64,000 bases of DNA from Zanthoxylum bungeanum (Eukaryota; Streptophyta; Magnoliopsida; Sapindales; Rutaceae). Made by a program: the position numbers and the translations under genes. This document shows positions 33,772 to 44,066 of the stretch, piece after piece. The notes under the pieces are model-generated. The model made no database searches, was not told where the DNA came from, and worked only from the letters and a program-made list of their open reading frames with translations. The stretch spans positions 1 through 64,000 of the forward strand of contig SKCR01001883.1 in the NCBI GenBank assembly GCA_019454045.1, written 5' to 3'. Within the stretch, counting starts at the first letter, position 1, and each line of letters starts with the position of its first letter.

Positions 33772-35961
33772 CTTGATTACGATAGTCTAACTATCTAATC
33801 AACGATATATGGGTACAGTCTAACTGTTACAAGAAAAATAACATTATATTAGTCCAACTAATAAAATAATTTTGACGAAATAACATGAAAGCGCGTAAAG
33901 CTAAGTATCTGAATGAAATTGCAAATTCAATACTAGCCTCCCACTATTTTTCGGCGAGCCTCTAACCCTCTGTCGAGTACTCGGGAAACCCAGTTTCCTA
34001 GTGGGCTAGGATCCCGTTAAATAACACACAACCTTGACTTTGGCCAACAAGCTGTATGATATTTAACTAGGTAGATCTCGAAGATCAATTGGATCTAATA
34101 CAATTCCTAGATCCGGTAGGTGGACATCCAAGTCCGAAACATATACAGTATATATGCCAATATATCCAATATATTTTCCTAACCTTTTTCCTCTGAATCA
34201 ACTAAGTCTTGGTTTTGGCACAACAAGTTTAATGATTCCAGTTAAGCGGGACCCATTGACATGGAAAGCTTCGTAATCAATGTCGATGGACAAGAAGTGA
34301 TCTTGACTTTGGCCAACAAATCACGACTTGGACAAGACACCGATATGGAACAAAACTCTCATGATTCAAACACATCCGCAATTGACAAAGGTCTTGACTT
34401 TGGCCAACAAACCAATGCCAACTTTGGATCTTGAGTAAGAATCACTCAACAGAAGGAAATAACGCTTAATATGTTTTGAGGGTTTTTTCGCGTAAATTGG
34501 CAACCAATTTATTATCTTTGTTAAGGTCTCATCATACACCCTTAAGCATGCATTTCTAAAACCATAATAAGGCGCGGAAAGTAAACTAATAACGATATGC
34601 GGATGGATATTTAAACAGATTGTTCCTAGAACAAATCGCTTCATTTACTCTCCCAGGCTAGCACTATTCTACTTCTACCTAATTACATAATACAATAAGA
34701 GAAACCTCATTAACATTGTGGGGAATTAGGTGAGAAGAGAATACAAAGAAATAATGAGAGAGAAGGCTGGACACGCAGGTCCAATATATAAATTCCGAAT
34801 TCACAATAATTTCGAAAATTGTCATTCCCTTCTAATATCCATCCGATATACGCTATTCATACATCACATCCATGTATTCATTCAAGCATGTTATTCATTC
34901 GAACTAATCAAATTAATTATCTTTGAATATTAGTGATCATCCAATATTCAAACAATGATTTGATTTACGCGAGTCCAACTCGTTTGAGAATAAGTACTTA
35001 AAGTACGAATTCTTGAATTATATCGAACTACTCGTTAAATCTAATTTAATTCATATTCAATACTAATCATGTATTTAATTCCAAATTAAATATCTACACT
35101 TTTTAATGTGCTTTAACGACTAAGATTCCAAATCTAATCTTATCGGGTCTCAAAGCCCAACTAACATCCAATGTTCGTTTAATTAAAGTCCGATGGGCTT
35201 TCAATTGATTTTATAAGGCATGGGCTTTGGTTAATATGGGTCAAACCCAATTACCAAGCCCAATTGAGGAATCACCCTCATATGCCAAAAAAACCAATTT
35301 TAGCCCATAAGGCCCAATTAAACTTTTAAAGCCCATTTATTACATTTTGACTTAATGGAATGATTTAGACCCAATTTGGATCCAATCCAATTGGCCTAAA
35401 CCAACTTGGCCCAACCAAGCCCATTATGCCCAAATATAACATTTTCAAGTCCAATACAAAATTAAACCCAATTAACCAAATTTTAAAATTCCAAATTTTA
35501 TAACTTAATTAATTAAAGTGTAATACATCAATTAATTAACTAAATCAATATTTCCAAAATACAATTTAACCAATTAATTATGTATCCTATTTGTTCAACT
35601 AATGTCCAACATTCTTGAATCAAAAATCAAGTCCATACATGCTAATTAGTTCTCGGCCAAGGTAAGGATTTTAGTCCGATTTCGTTTTTCAATCCGATCG
35701 AATTACAAATCGACATTTCCAATTCGTTTCAAGTCATCCAATGATCATCAAAACAAAAATTACCATGACTATAGGGTAACTACAAGATTCGGCCATGCCT
35801 CATTTTTGGGGAAAAATTCATCCAATTAGTTTTTCACAAAATTGATCATAAACAACTCAAAGTCATCCATCCATAAGCATGCTCAAACAAGTAATTTATT
35901 CAAAACATGCTCAAAATCAATTTACCCAAATTTTACCCTAAAATATTTCATGTTTAAACAA
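33772..35961 (-). other. 5' leader of element B
   Basis: About 2.2 kb of non-coding leader between primer site and gag. It is homologous in reverse to 23855-25741 and 50372-50607 of element A. The word TTGGCCAAAGTCAAG on the minus strand occurs at 34034, 34302 and 34393. No gene was seen. Confidence 0.75.
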
Positions 35962-35976
35962 GGCTCATTGATACCA
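35962..35976 (-). other. Primer-binding site of element B (initiator tRNA-Met type)
   Basis: Minus strand TGGTATCAATGAGCC starts one base after the LTR end. It has the same site and a similar insertion as in element A. Confidence 0.85.
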
Positions 35977-35977
35977 T

Positions 35978-37351
35978 TGTTGGTTTCTATTGATGTCCCA
36001 AGATCATTTTAAGCCACGAAATAGAATGAATACAATAAAGAAATGTGGCGGAAACACACTTACATTGAACGGATTGGATGTGATGCTCAACAAAATTTAT
36101 CCTCCAAGCTTTCCAAGAATTCGGCCAAGATGAAATCAAAATCTCCAAGCTTTGTTTTATCTTTCCAAGCTCTTGATTAGGTTTCCCTATCACTCTTGAT
36201 GATCCTTGAAGAGTGCTAGCTCTATGAAATATTTTGCAACAAAATCCTTCAAGTTTTTCCCTTCCAAATTCGGTGAAGATGAAAGAAAAAACAGAGAGGG
36301 AAAAAGCTCACTGGTTTCGGTCAAGAAAAAATTGAGAGAGAGAGAGTTATATTTTTCAATCTTTGTTTTTAAAAAAAACGTATATGAAAAACAATTACAA
36401 ATTTTGGTAAATGGCTTACAAAAAGTCAAAGCCAATTTTGGCTCCAAAATTGTTATAAATGATCTCAACAACTTGCATCATGAATAGTGACAACATGTCA
36501 CTCACAAAAAGTGACTTTGACATCTATCACCTTTAAATGACAAGTGATGTGATTCGCGATGTGACTTGTGGGCCCCACTTGATTCAAAATGCGAGTGGCC
36601 CCGCAAACACTTCCGGGCTCGGTTTCGCTAATTCCAAATTAACGAACTTCTGTCGCAACATAATTAAATAATTATGCCTAGCGAAATTACTATTCACATC
36701 GCTAACGAATTAATTCTAAATTAACTCGTTTGCCTGAATTAAAATCTAATTTTAATTCCGCGTTGAAATCCAATTTCCTTTAATATATCGAATATATTAT
36801 TTTGTCGATTAATTCCAAATTAATCTTTCTCTCTCTTCAAATAGTACTTTATCCAAGATAAAGTTTCTCCGCAATTAATCTCAGCTTAATTATGCTCGAA
36901 TCATATGTCATCGGTGAATCTTCGGGAAGCGACCAAGAGATCCCTGGATATGTTGGCAGTAAGTATGGTCGTCGGACTATCTGAACACGTGCGTACCTCG
37001 TACTACGTTTTTATCGATTTACGAGACAATGTTGGCTTCTAGCAAAGCGCCATGCCTACCCAATTCTCCAGAAATATTCTTAATGGAATATACGATCTAT
37101 ATCAGGCGTAGTATATCGTTGTATTGTGTATTGCAATCTAGTATTGGATGTCACATGCAAGGCCTGGGGCTGGAATAGTGTCTGCCCCGTACGAAGCACA
37201 TATCGGATATCAAGCAACTAGTCTCTTTGAATCGGATAATCATGACCTTGTCATATTATCTCGATGGTTGCAATACAATAGAGAACCAGTTCTGAATCCC
37301 TGCATGATCATCATCTCCATATGTCTGAAGTGATACTTCCGTCTTAACATC
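35978..37351 (-). repeat. 5' LTR of element B, left part
   Basis: Starts TGTTGGTTTCTATTG on the plus strand and matches 25747-27120 of the other LTR. It stops at ACATC (37347-37351), where element J is inserted, and resumes after the second ACATC at 49781-50366. Confidence 0.92.
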
Positions 37352-38202
37352 TGATCGGCGTAAACACACACGTATAACGCAAGCGCACGTATCGTTCAAG
37401 TAGTATAAAAATATCAATCCCACGAGGACTTAATATCTAATCTTTTAATTTTATGAGGTCAAATGATTACTAATATCTAACAGTTGATTTATTTATTTGA
37501 AATTGTGACGATTCTAAATTTAAAAGCAAGTAAATAAAATTATTCGAAAGTAGATTTTAAGAAAATTCAATATTAAAAACTATCTAGGGTTGTGAATCTT
37601 TCCAATAATATTTAAAGATGAAGTGGTTATCTTATAGCTGGGTAATATATTGATTTAATAACCTGGAACACTAAATTATGTGAAAGCCTCTGTCGATGGT
37701 CAGACACAAATACCCAGTTTAACCCAATTGAACCATATGTCTATGTCAACCAAATTATCTGGATTCATTAAGTTTAAGTTCCAATTATGGCTACCCCCGC
37801 CCAACAGCTATATGTCTATCCTGTAAGGAAATCTATTAAAGGGTTATCTATCCTCAAGGAAGATCGTGGGCTATTGAGTCTAAGGTCTCAAACTTAAAAT
37901 CCCTATATCTAGTTCATTTTAAGTTTACATAATCAATTTTATATTACCCAAACTATAATCTAACCCTTATAAACCGGTGATATTGAAATTCATCACAACC
38001 CTAGATAACTAACTTAGTTATGACACATGGCCAGGGCTAGTAAAAACTTAAAAGTAAAAGTCATAAAGTAAAAATGCGAAATAGTAAATGCGGTAAAGTA
38101 AATACTGAAAAGTAAAATAAAAAAAAAATGCTAAGGTAAAAGGAATTACTTTTACTATTTCAGATATCTCCCATAAAATAATATATAAACTTGTGATAAT
38201 AT

Positions 38203-38404
38203 TACCAACCAGCCATATAGGCGGTAACCTGATTAATTCAAATTAAGTCCGACCAGCCATAAAGGCGGTATGATTTGTCCATGAACCTGCCATATAGGCG
38301 GTAAGAAAATTTAATTACCAACCAGCCATATAGGCGGTATCCTTGATTAGTCAAGTTTAAACCAATTTAAATTTAATAGCCAACCGACCAATATGGCGGT
38401 ATCC
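38203..38404 (-). repeat. LTR minisatellite, CCAGCCATATAGGCGGTA type, 5 copies
   Basis: The phrase ACC(A/G)(A/G)CCA.ATAGGCGGTA occurs five times at 35-65 base spacing. The same set is in the other LTR at 48569-48770, and three copies in reverse orientation are in solo LTR H. Confidence 0.8.
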
Positions 38405-38710
38405 TTATTAAGTCGAATTTTAAATAGTAAATATATTAGATTTAAGGGAGATTAATCTAAATAGTAACAGTAAAAGAATTACCTTTCACCTTAGCAAGGA
38501 GAAGTTACCTCATCATGGTTGAATAGTAAAACTGAAACAGTAAAAACAAGAAAAATTACTATTACTATTACAAAAAGTAATCACTATTACATAATGTAAT
38601 TAAAAATTAATTACAAAACTTAAATTAAAAGAAATTAGAGAGAGAACCTCCCTATTTACATCAAAGAAATGAGAGAGAATGGTGCCATTAAAACTGAAAT
38701 CTCGAGCTCA

Positions 38711-39175
38711 ACTTATAGATAATTTTTGCGTCATGCGTCGCGACGCCAAGGGCTTGCGCGTCGCGATGCCAAGGGCTTGCGGGTCGCGACGCTGGCTCTG
38801 TTGACTTTGGTCCACGCGAGTTGACCACGCGTGTTCTGTCGGCAGAATCTGGTGATCACACGTGCCACGCGGTAAAGGTGGTGCAATGAGAAGACGACAC
38901 GTGGCAGACGGCGATTGGCTGAGCTTTCGGTCCAATGAACATCTGACACGTGGCACGCGTTTGGGATTGGTCCAATGAGAGATTAATACGTGGCAGCATG
39001 TGATTCATCGGTGATTCGGTCCAATGAAAACTCGACACGTGGCACGCCCTTGCTTGGTCCAATGAGATTTCGACACGTGGCAGACGACGCATTTTAGCAG
39101 ATCTTCTGTGATGATGACACGTGTCACGGCGAACGTTAGCAAGTCCAATTACTCAGATTTTGACACGTGTCCCTC
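38711..39175 (-). promoter_or_regulatory. U3 promoter region in the 3' LTR of J: G-box/CCAAT array and TATA
   Basis: Eight ACGTG cores (seven CACGTG, one TACGTG) start at 38859, 38898, 38947, 38987, 39036, 39074, 39118 and 39164, spaced 38-49 bases. Four GGTCCAATGA words (CCAAT boxes) lie between them. Reading on the minus strand, the array lies directly upstream of a TATA-like ATCTATAAGTT at 38711-38720. CACGTGGC is the core bound by plant bZIP factors of ABRE/G-box type and by bHLH factors. Function is inferred from arrangement only. Confidence 0.65.
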
Positions 39176-39362
39176 GGCGCACGTTAGCATGGCCGGCGCA
39201 CTTTAGATGTCGCGATGCGTAGAGTCTTGGCGTCGTGACGCGCCCAAATTACCAAAATGCCATTTTTTGCCAATTTTCACTGTTTTGCTCTAAATCACTT
39301 TCAAAATGTCCTGAAACTTTATTTATCTACAAAATAACAAAAAACACATCAAAATATTCACA

Positions 39363-39376
39363 CCCCCAAACCTAAC
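39363..39376 (-). other. Polypurine tract of element J
   Basis: Minus strand GTTAGGTTTGGGGG lies immediately before the 3' LTR, preceded by GAGGACTAGCAAAA. This arrangement (GACTAGCAAAA, then TTTGGGGG) is typical of plant Gypsy 3' ends. Confidence 0.85.
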
Positions 39377-40737
39377 ATTTTGCTAGTCCTCGAGCAAAAC
39401 ATAGAATAAAATAACATAATAAAATTTAATTAAGCCACTTTCGTAGGGATCACGATTGCATTTAGCGTATGCAACAAGCCTTTAAACCCCTAAGTGTCCC
39501 TAGTAGACGAGTTGTAGTCTCGTGAGGGTTTACAACAATGATACCCACAAACATTTTACAAAAGTAAAAAGGTAGTGAAACTAATACACACAAAAGCAAA
39601 AAGACAAGAAAAGAGAATAAAGAAGTTAGTGACTAATCAGGTGAAACTTCTACTCCAAGTTACTAGTTGTTTTCTTTCTTTCTAAATTACTGAATAAGTA
39701 AATTCTCCGATTATATTTACCATTCTTCATATACACAGCTTAACAAAATATTAAACAACTCATTTTTTCCAACAACAGTCACAAGTATAGTTGATAAGAG
39801 AGTAATATTTTTGTCCTAAAGTTTTATCAGAATTCACACCTTTTTTGCAGCAATGGAATAATTTTTCAGATTTTTCTGATTTTTTCTTTGATTTTTCTCT
39901 ATTTTTTATTTATATACAATACCTTCCGTCTATGTAGCGAGTGTTGGGTCGGTGGCTCCCAACCAGTTGGCTTTAGGGCACCAGGTGTTAAGACACCCCT
40001 AAGGACTTAATTACTCAGACTTCAGATATATATTTTGCAGCATATTTGATCCATGTAACGAGCTTTGGGCCAGTGACTCCCAACCAGTTGGCTTTAGGGC
40101 ACCAGGTGTTAAAACACCCTTACATACTTAATAACTCGGATCTCAGTTTTTTTTTTTTTTTACTCCATCATTTTTTGAGATGTTTCCTCCAATTAAACTA
40201 GAGCACTGAATATTACAAACTTTTCAATTACAACTCATGTCCGTATTTTACTATGCATGTTGATAATACCTGCCAATTGAGCATATGAAGGTCCATTTTA
40301 GTCAGTGTTAAGGAGAATTTACAAATTAAATAATTTAAAATGAAATAAACAAAATTTAACTTGTTCCGAAATAAATGGTTTGAGATACGTATCAGGAGTG
40401 GGAACTCCTTATTCAGCTATCTCTCACCAATTTCACCTTTTTAGTCAAAATAAAAACACAAAATATTTTTGTAATTTTTGAAAATTTTTCAATTTTTTGT
40501 ATTTTTCGAAAAATTTTGGACTAAAAATAAAAATAACAAACAAACTAAAAACAAGGTACTGATCAACTAATTCCCTCCCCTAAACCTAAATGAGACATTA
40601 TCCCCAATATCTTAAATAGTAAAAAGAGAGTTAAGAAGGTCGTACATGGTTAGCTGAAAATCTACAGGAAATTAAAGGTTAAGATCCAGATTAATCCGAC
40701 GCCTCTTACCACGATCGTCTTCGGACCAATTTATCTT
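39377..40737 (-). other. 3' tail of element J with a duplicated structured segment
   Basis: Non-coding between the LOG-type stop codon and the polypurine tract. It contains a 121-base-period duplication (39927-40019 and 40047-40140) in which the potential stems TTGGG/CCCAA and GGTGT/ACACC are kept in both copies while loop bases vary. The rest is A/T-rich; nothing else was recognised. Confidence 0.65.
39927..40140 (-). repeat. Duplicated 121-bp segment with conserved hairpins
   Basis: Both copies share GTARCGAG, CCCAACCAGTTGGCTTTAGG, GCACCAGGTGTTAA and ACACCC. TTGGG at 39944 and 40065 pairs with the following CCCAA across a variable 10-base loop. GGTGT pairs with ACACC across TAAG or TAAA. 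As the element transcript is antisense to this text, the complementary stems would form in its RNA. Confidence 0.7.
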
Positions 40738-41325
40738 TTAAAGGATATGGTCAACTCGTGGTTCATAGGCTAAGAGTTGTTCTATTAGATCCGGAGCAGT
40801 TCTGGCAGTAAAGATGAGTTCTTTCAAAGGTTTTGACACGAATCCATTTCTTCGGGCATCATCAAGAAACACACAAAGAAAATCATAAAATCCATCAACG
40901 TTGAGCAGTCGAATTGGTTTCTGGTGTATGTTCAGGTTCTTCCAAGATAGCACAATAAAAATTTCCTCCAATGTACCCAAACCACCTGGCAAAGCAATAA
41001 AAGCATCAGCACGGTTAATCATTTCTACCAGTCGTTCAGACATACCTGGCACGATCAGTTCCTCTACGTTTGATGGTTCAATAAGATTTGCTTCTGCCAA
41101 GGCTTTTGGGATGATTCCCAAAACATGACTGCCTCTTTCCTGTACCGCTTTTGAAACGATCCCCATAAGTCCAAGATTGCATCCGCCATATATTAAGTGC
41201 ATATTCCTTGTAGCTAAGACTCGACCCAATTTATGTGTTGCTTCTATGTATTGTGGTTTAGTTCCAACACTACTACCGCAAAACACACAGATGTTTTCAA
41301 CTCGTCTTCTTAAAGTGGCTTCCAT
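40738..41325 (-). CDS. LOG-type cytokinin riboside 5'-monophosphate phosphoribohydrolase, carried by element J
   Basis: Intact 195-residue ORF without introns. LOG enzymes release the ribose 5-phosphate from cytokinin nucleotides (such as iPRMP and tZRMP), giving active free-base cytokinin in one step in the cytosol. Visible family features: ICVFCGSSVG near the N-terminus (residues 12-21), GGCNLGLMG at 47-55 (the usual third Gly is Cys), MSERLVEM at 95-102 holding the conserved Arg98 and Glu101, and the signature PGGLGTLEE at 113-121 (PGGxGTxxE complete). KPIRLLNVDGFYDFL follows. Length is close to plant LOG proteins (about 210-220). Host LOG genes usually have several introns; their absence suggests capture of a spliced message. 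It lies between integrase and the 3' LTR on the coding strand of the element. The start Met is followed directly by the family's N-terminal region. Activity is not proven; the G-to-C change at residue 49 lies near the nucleotide-binding loop. Confidence 0.93.
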   Translation of the reverse strand: MEATLRRRVENICVFCGSSVGTKPQYIEATHKLGRVLATRNMHLIYGGCNLGLMGIVSKAVQERGSHVLGIIPKALAEANLIEPSNVEELIVPGMSERLVEMINRADAFIALPGGLGTLEEIFIVLSWKNLNIHQKPIRLLNVDGFYDFLCVFLDDARRNGFVSKPLKELIFTARTAPDLIEQLLAYEPRVDHIL

Positions 41326-41574
41326 GTTTTACTATGGATGTCTTCAAAAGTGCAATGATGGGTTGAATTTATAATACCTGAAAAGGGTGAGTAAAAATAG
41401 CACAAGTATTTTCCAATGGACGATTAGTAGCAAAATAGTAAAATAAATCGTGATAGTAAAAAAGGTCTGGATTCTGTCGGAGAAAATAAAAGAAAACAAC
41501 AAAACAAATAACAATTATTAGGAAAAGACAAAGAGATATAATATTTACAAGAAAAGTAACGGATTGATCGACGT

Positions 41575-42156
41575 CTATGCGTCAGGGACAAGCTTCCCAT
41601 CCAATTTTCTTATAAATTGGCAAACAGGGTCTTTTTGAGTCAGATACCCGAGACTTAACAGTTTTCTTTCTTTTTGAAATTGTGTATGTAATTTGCGAAA
41701 GGCTATGTGAACATATCCACTGGGATGCGTCTCAAGAGTCGAAGATATATCATCTAAAGACTCCTTACTCAAGCCATCCCTAATGAATTTAAATTTTTCT
41801 TCGCGATTATCAGACACCATTCCTAAAGAACGACAATGAGTATTGCAATTCCAGCATGCACATTTATAACAAACACCCATTTTCTTAGCTCTATGTTTCT
41901 TTGCATAGGTGCTTCTTCCAAAACCAGGCAGATATGAAATAAAAGAGTCAGAAGACTCACATGCCAATCGGACCCGTGCTTCATTTACCCAACAAATGTC
42001 ATTAGGAACACCATGGATTATTAGTATCCTCATCCGTTCCAAGCGAGCTTTGTAGACTTTCATCAGAGATTTTTGAGGGAGAGAAGGAAATTGCTTGTGA
42101 AGATTTGTGAGAGCTTCTTCCATCTTGAAATGTCTTAATCTGCAAAAACTAAACAC
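41575..42156 (-). CDS. Basic cysteine-rich protein, possible zinc-binding nucleic-acid-binding protein, carried by element J
   Basis: Intact 193-residue ORF between the integrase end (42262) and the LOG-type ORF, same strand. A second in-frame Met at residue 12 could be the true start. A basic block GRSTYAKKHRAKK (residues 80-92) is followed at once by a cysteine cluster with Cys at 96, 99, 101, 104 and 108 (CYKC then CWNCNTHC), then KFKFIRDGLSKE at 121-132. There is no signal peptide or membrane segment, so it is not an obvious env. The layout (GRSxYA, RA, then CxxC, then a downstream FIxxG) resembles, from memory, the small cysteine-rich nucleic-acid-binding proteins of carlaviruses (Pfam Carla_C4), some of which suppress RNA silencing; here the later cysteines are more tightly spaced. 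Homology is a proposal, not shown. An alternative is an unrelated captured or novel zinc-finger protein. Confidence 0.7.
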   Translation of the reverse strand: MFSFCRLRHFKMEEALTNLHKQFPSLPQKSLMKVYKARLERMRILIIHGVPNDICWVNEARVRLACESSDSFISYLPGFGRSTYAKKHRAKKMGVCYKCACWNCNTHCRSLGMVSDNREEKFKFIRDGLSKESLDDISSTLETHPSGYVHIAFRKLHTQFQKERKLLSLGYLTQKDPVCQFIRKLDGKLVPDA

Positions 42157-42261
42157 ACAAAATTAAATCACACCAAATCACAATATATACATAAATTGCA
42201 TGGGTTACCTCCCTGCGAGCACTAAGTTTAGAGTCGTTAGCTAGACTTGACTTCTCGAATG

Positions 42262-43170
42262 TTAAGCTGGATCTGAAAGTGTGACACTTTCTTTTTGTCG
42301 CTCAATTGATTCACCCCAGTAGTGTTTGACACGCTGACTGTTAACCTTGAACGTGTTATTGGTATTGGGATCCAGTAACTCAACAGCTCCATAAGGTAAA
42401 ACCTGAGTGATCACAAATGGACCTGACCACCTAGATTTCAACTTTCCAGGGAAAAGTTTCAACCTCGAGTTGTACAACAACACCTGTTGCCTTGGTTCCA
42501 ACTGTCTGTGCACTATTTTTTGGTCATGTCATTTTTTGGTCTTTTCCTTGTACAATTTGGCATTCTCATAAGCCTGTAGGTGAAATTCCTCCAATGCGTT
42601 GAGTTGGTGAAGTCTTTTCTCTCCTGTAGCTTGTGAATCAAAATTCAACTTCTTCAGTACCCAGTACGCCTTGTGCTCAAGCTCAACTGGTAGATGGCAC
42701 GCTTTCCCAAACACCAATTGATATGGGGACATACCAATGGGTGTCTTGTAAGCTGTCCGGTAGGCCCATAATGCATCATCTAGTTTTGTAGACCAGTCCC
42801 TCCTTGTTGATCCAACGGTTCTCTCTATGATTCTTTTGATCTCCCTGTTTGAAACCTCAACCTGTCCATTTGACTGTGGATGATAAGTTGTGGTAACCTT
42901 GTAAGTAACTCCATATTTGGATAGGAGTGCATCGAAGTATCTATTGCAGAAATGTGAGCCACCATCGCTGATGATTGTACGAGGTGTTCCGAATCGAGTG
43001 AATATGTTCTTTTTAAGGAATTTGATCACCACTTTTGAATCATTGGATGGCAGTGCAATTGCTTCGACCCATTTGGAGATGTAGTCTACATCAATCAGGA
43101 TGTACAGGTTTCTGAATGATAGAACAAAGGGTTCCATGAAATCAATACCCCACACATCGAATATTTCCAC
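42262..43170 (-). pseudogene. Gypsy integrase of element J
   Basis: Core: [13 protein letters not shown] (first Asp), [12 protein letters not shown] (second Asp), [19 protein letters not shown] (Glu), and [19 protein letters not shown]. After a single TGA stop at 42529 (family pattern has Trp) the GPF/GPY module follows: LYNSRLKLFPGKLKSRWSG, PFVITQVLPYGAVEL. Residues typical of Athila elements are preserved. The upstream zinc-binding part (43173-43730) is interrupted by several stops. Confidence 0.9.
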
Positions 43171-44066
43171 TTCTAGAATGTTTTACAACGGTCCTTCATT
43201 TCTCCTCGAAATATTCCCCGTTCTCTGGCACCTGACACATTGAAAAGCAAAAAGATAAGCATCTTTAAAAAGATTGGGCTACAACAAACCTGATTGAAGA
43301 ACTTTTGCTGCAGTTTTTTTTCTGCTGAAGTGTCCGCCATATGGTGATGAATGACAGTGCTACAAAACACTGTTGATTTCCTCATGTGGAACACACCGTC
43401 TTAATAATTGATCAGCACATCATTTAAACAAGTACGGTTCATCCCAAACATAGTGCTTGACTTCTTTGAAGAACTTCTTCCGTTGTTGAGTTGTCCATTC
43501 CAACGGCCATTTTCCTGACACAATGTAGTTGACATAATCAGCATACCAAGGGACTTTCTATTGTTTCATGGCAAACAGCTGTTCATCAAGAAAAGTTTCT
43601 TTGATTGACAGATCTTTGTCAGCTGTTTCTCCATTCTCGAGCCTCGATAGATGATCTGCCACCTGATTCTCTGTTTCTTTCCTATCTCTGATCTCCACAT
43701 CGAATTCTTGTAGAAGAAGTATCCGACGGATCAATCTGGGTTTGGCATATTTCTTGTGATCAGATATTTGATTGCTGAATGATCTGTATAGACCACCACT
43801 TTGGGACCCAGCAGATAGGAGCAGAATTTGTCAAAAGCATACACAACTGCGAGCAACTCATTTTCAGTGGTTATGTAGTTGAGTTGAGCTTCATTAAGAG
43901 TTCTGCTGGAGTAGTAAATGGTGTGGAAAATCTTTGCTTTGCGTTGTCCCAAAACTGTACCTACAGCAAAATCACTAGCATCGCACATCACTTCAAATGG
44001 AAGGGTCCAGTCTGGTGCTACAATGATGGGGGCAGAAATCAGCTTCTGTTTTAAGATCTCAAAAGC
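43171..44066 (-). pseudogene. Gypsy RNase H and integrase zinc-binding region of element J
   Basis: RNase H frame: [60 protein letters not shown] (conserved D, E, D). A frameshift near 43740 leads into [18 protein letters not shown] and [10 protein letters not shown], then the integrase N-terminal zinc region with HCHSSPYGGHFS and CVRCQRTGNISRR, broken by about four stops. Confidence 0.88.

Larger units (their letters stand above)
37352..39362 (-). repeat. 3' LTR of element J (2011 bp, two deletions)
   Basis: Plus-strand start TGATCGGCGTAAACACACAC; inner end AATATTCACA next to the polypurine tract. Compared with the 5' LTR it lacks 69 bases at its U3 start (present at 49707-49775) and about 70 bases near 37932 (present at about 48246-48305). 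The related solo LTR H has the full TGATGAG start, so the shorter copy is the derived one. It carries five CCATATAGGCGGTA-type repeats (38203-38404) and the G-box array (38859-39169). Confidence 0.9.

Noticed and set aside
38203..38404. CRISPR-like array (five spaced similar repeats)
   Set aside because: Repeats are short, imperfect and lie within plant LTRs; a minisatellite shared by both LTRs and by a related solo LTR.
40738..41325. The LOG ORF as an ordinary host gene
   Set aside because: It has no introns, lies between integrase and polypurine tract on the element's coding strand, and is inside LTRs with a perfect target duplication; host LOG genes normally have several introns.
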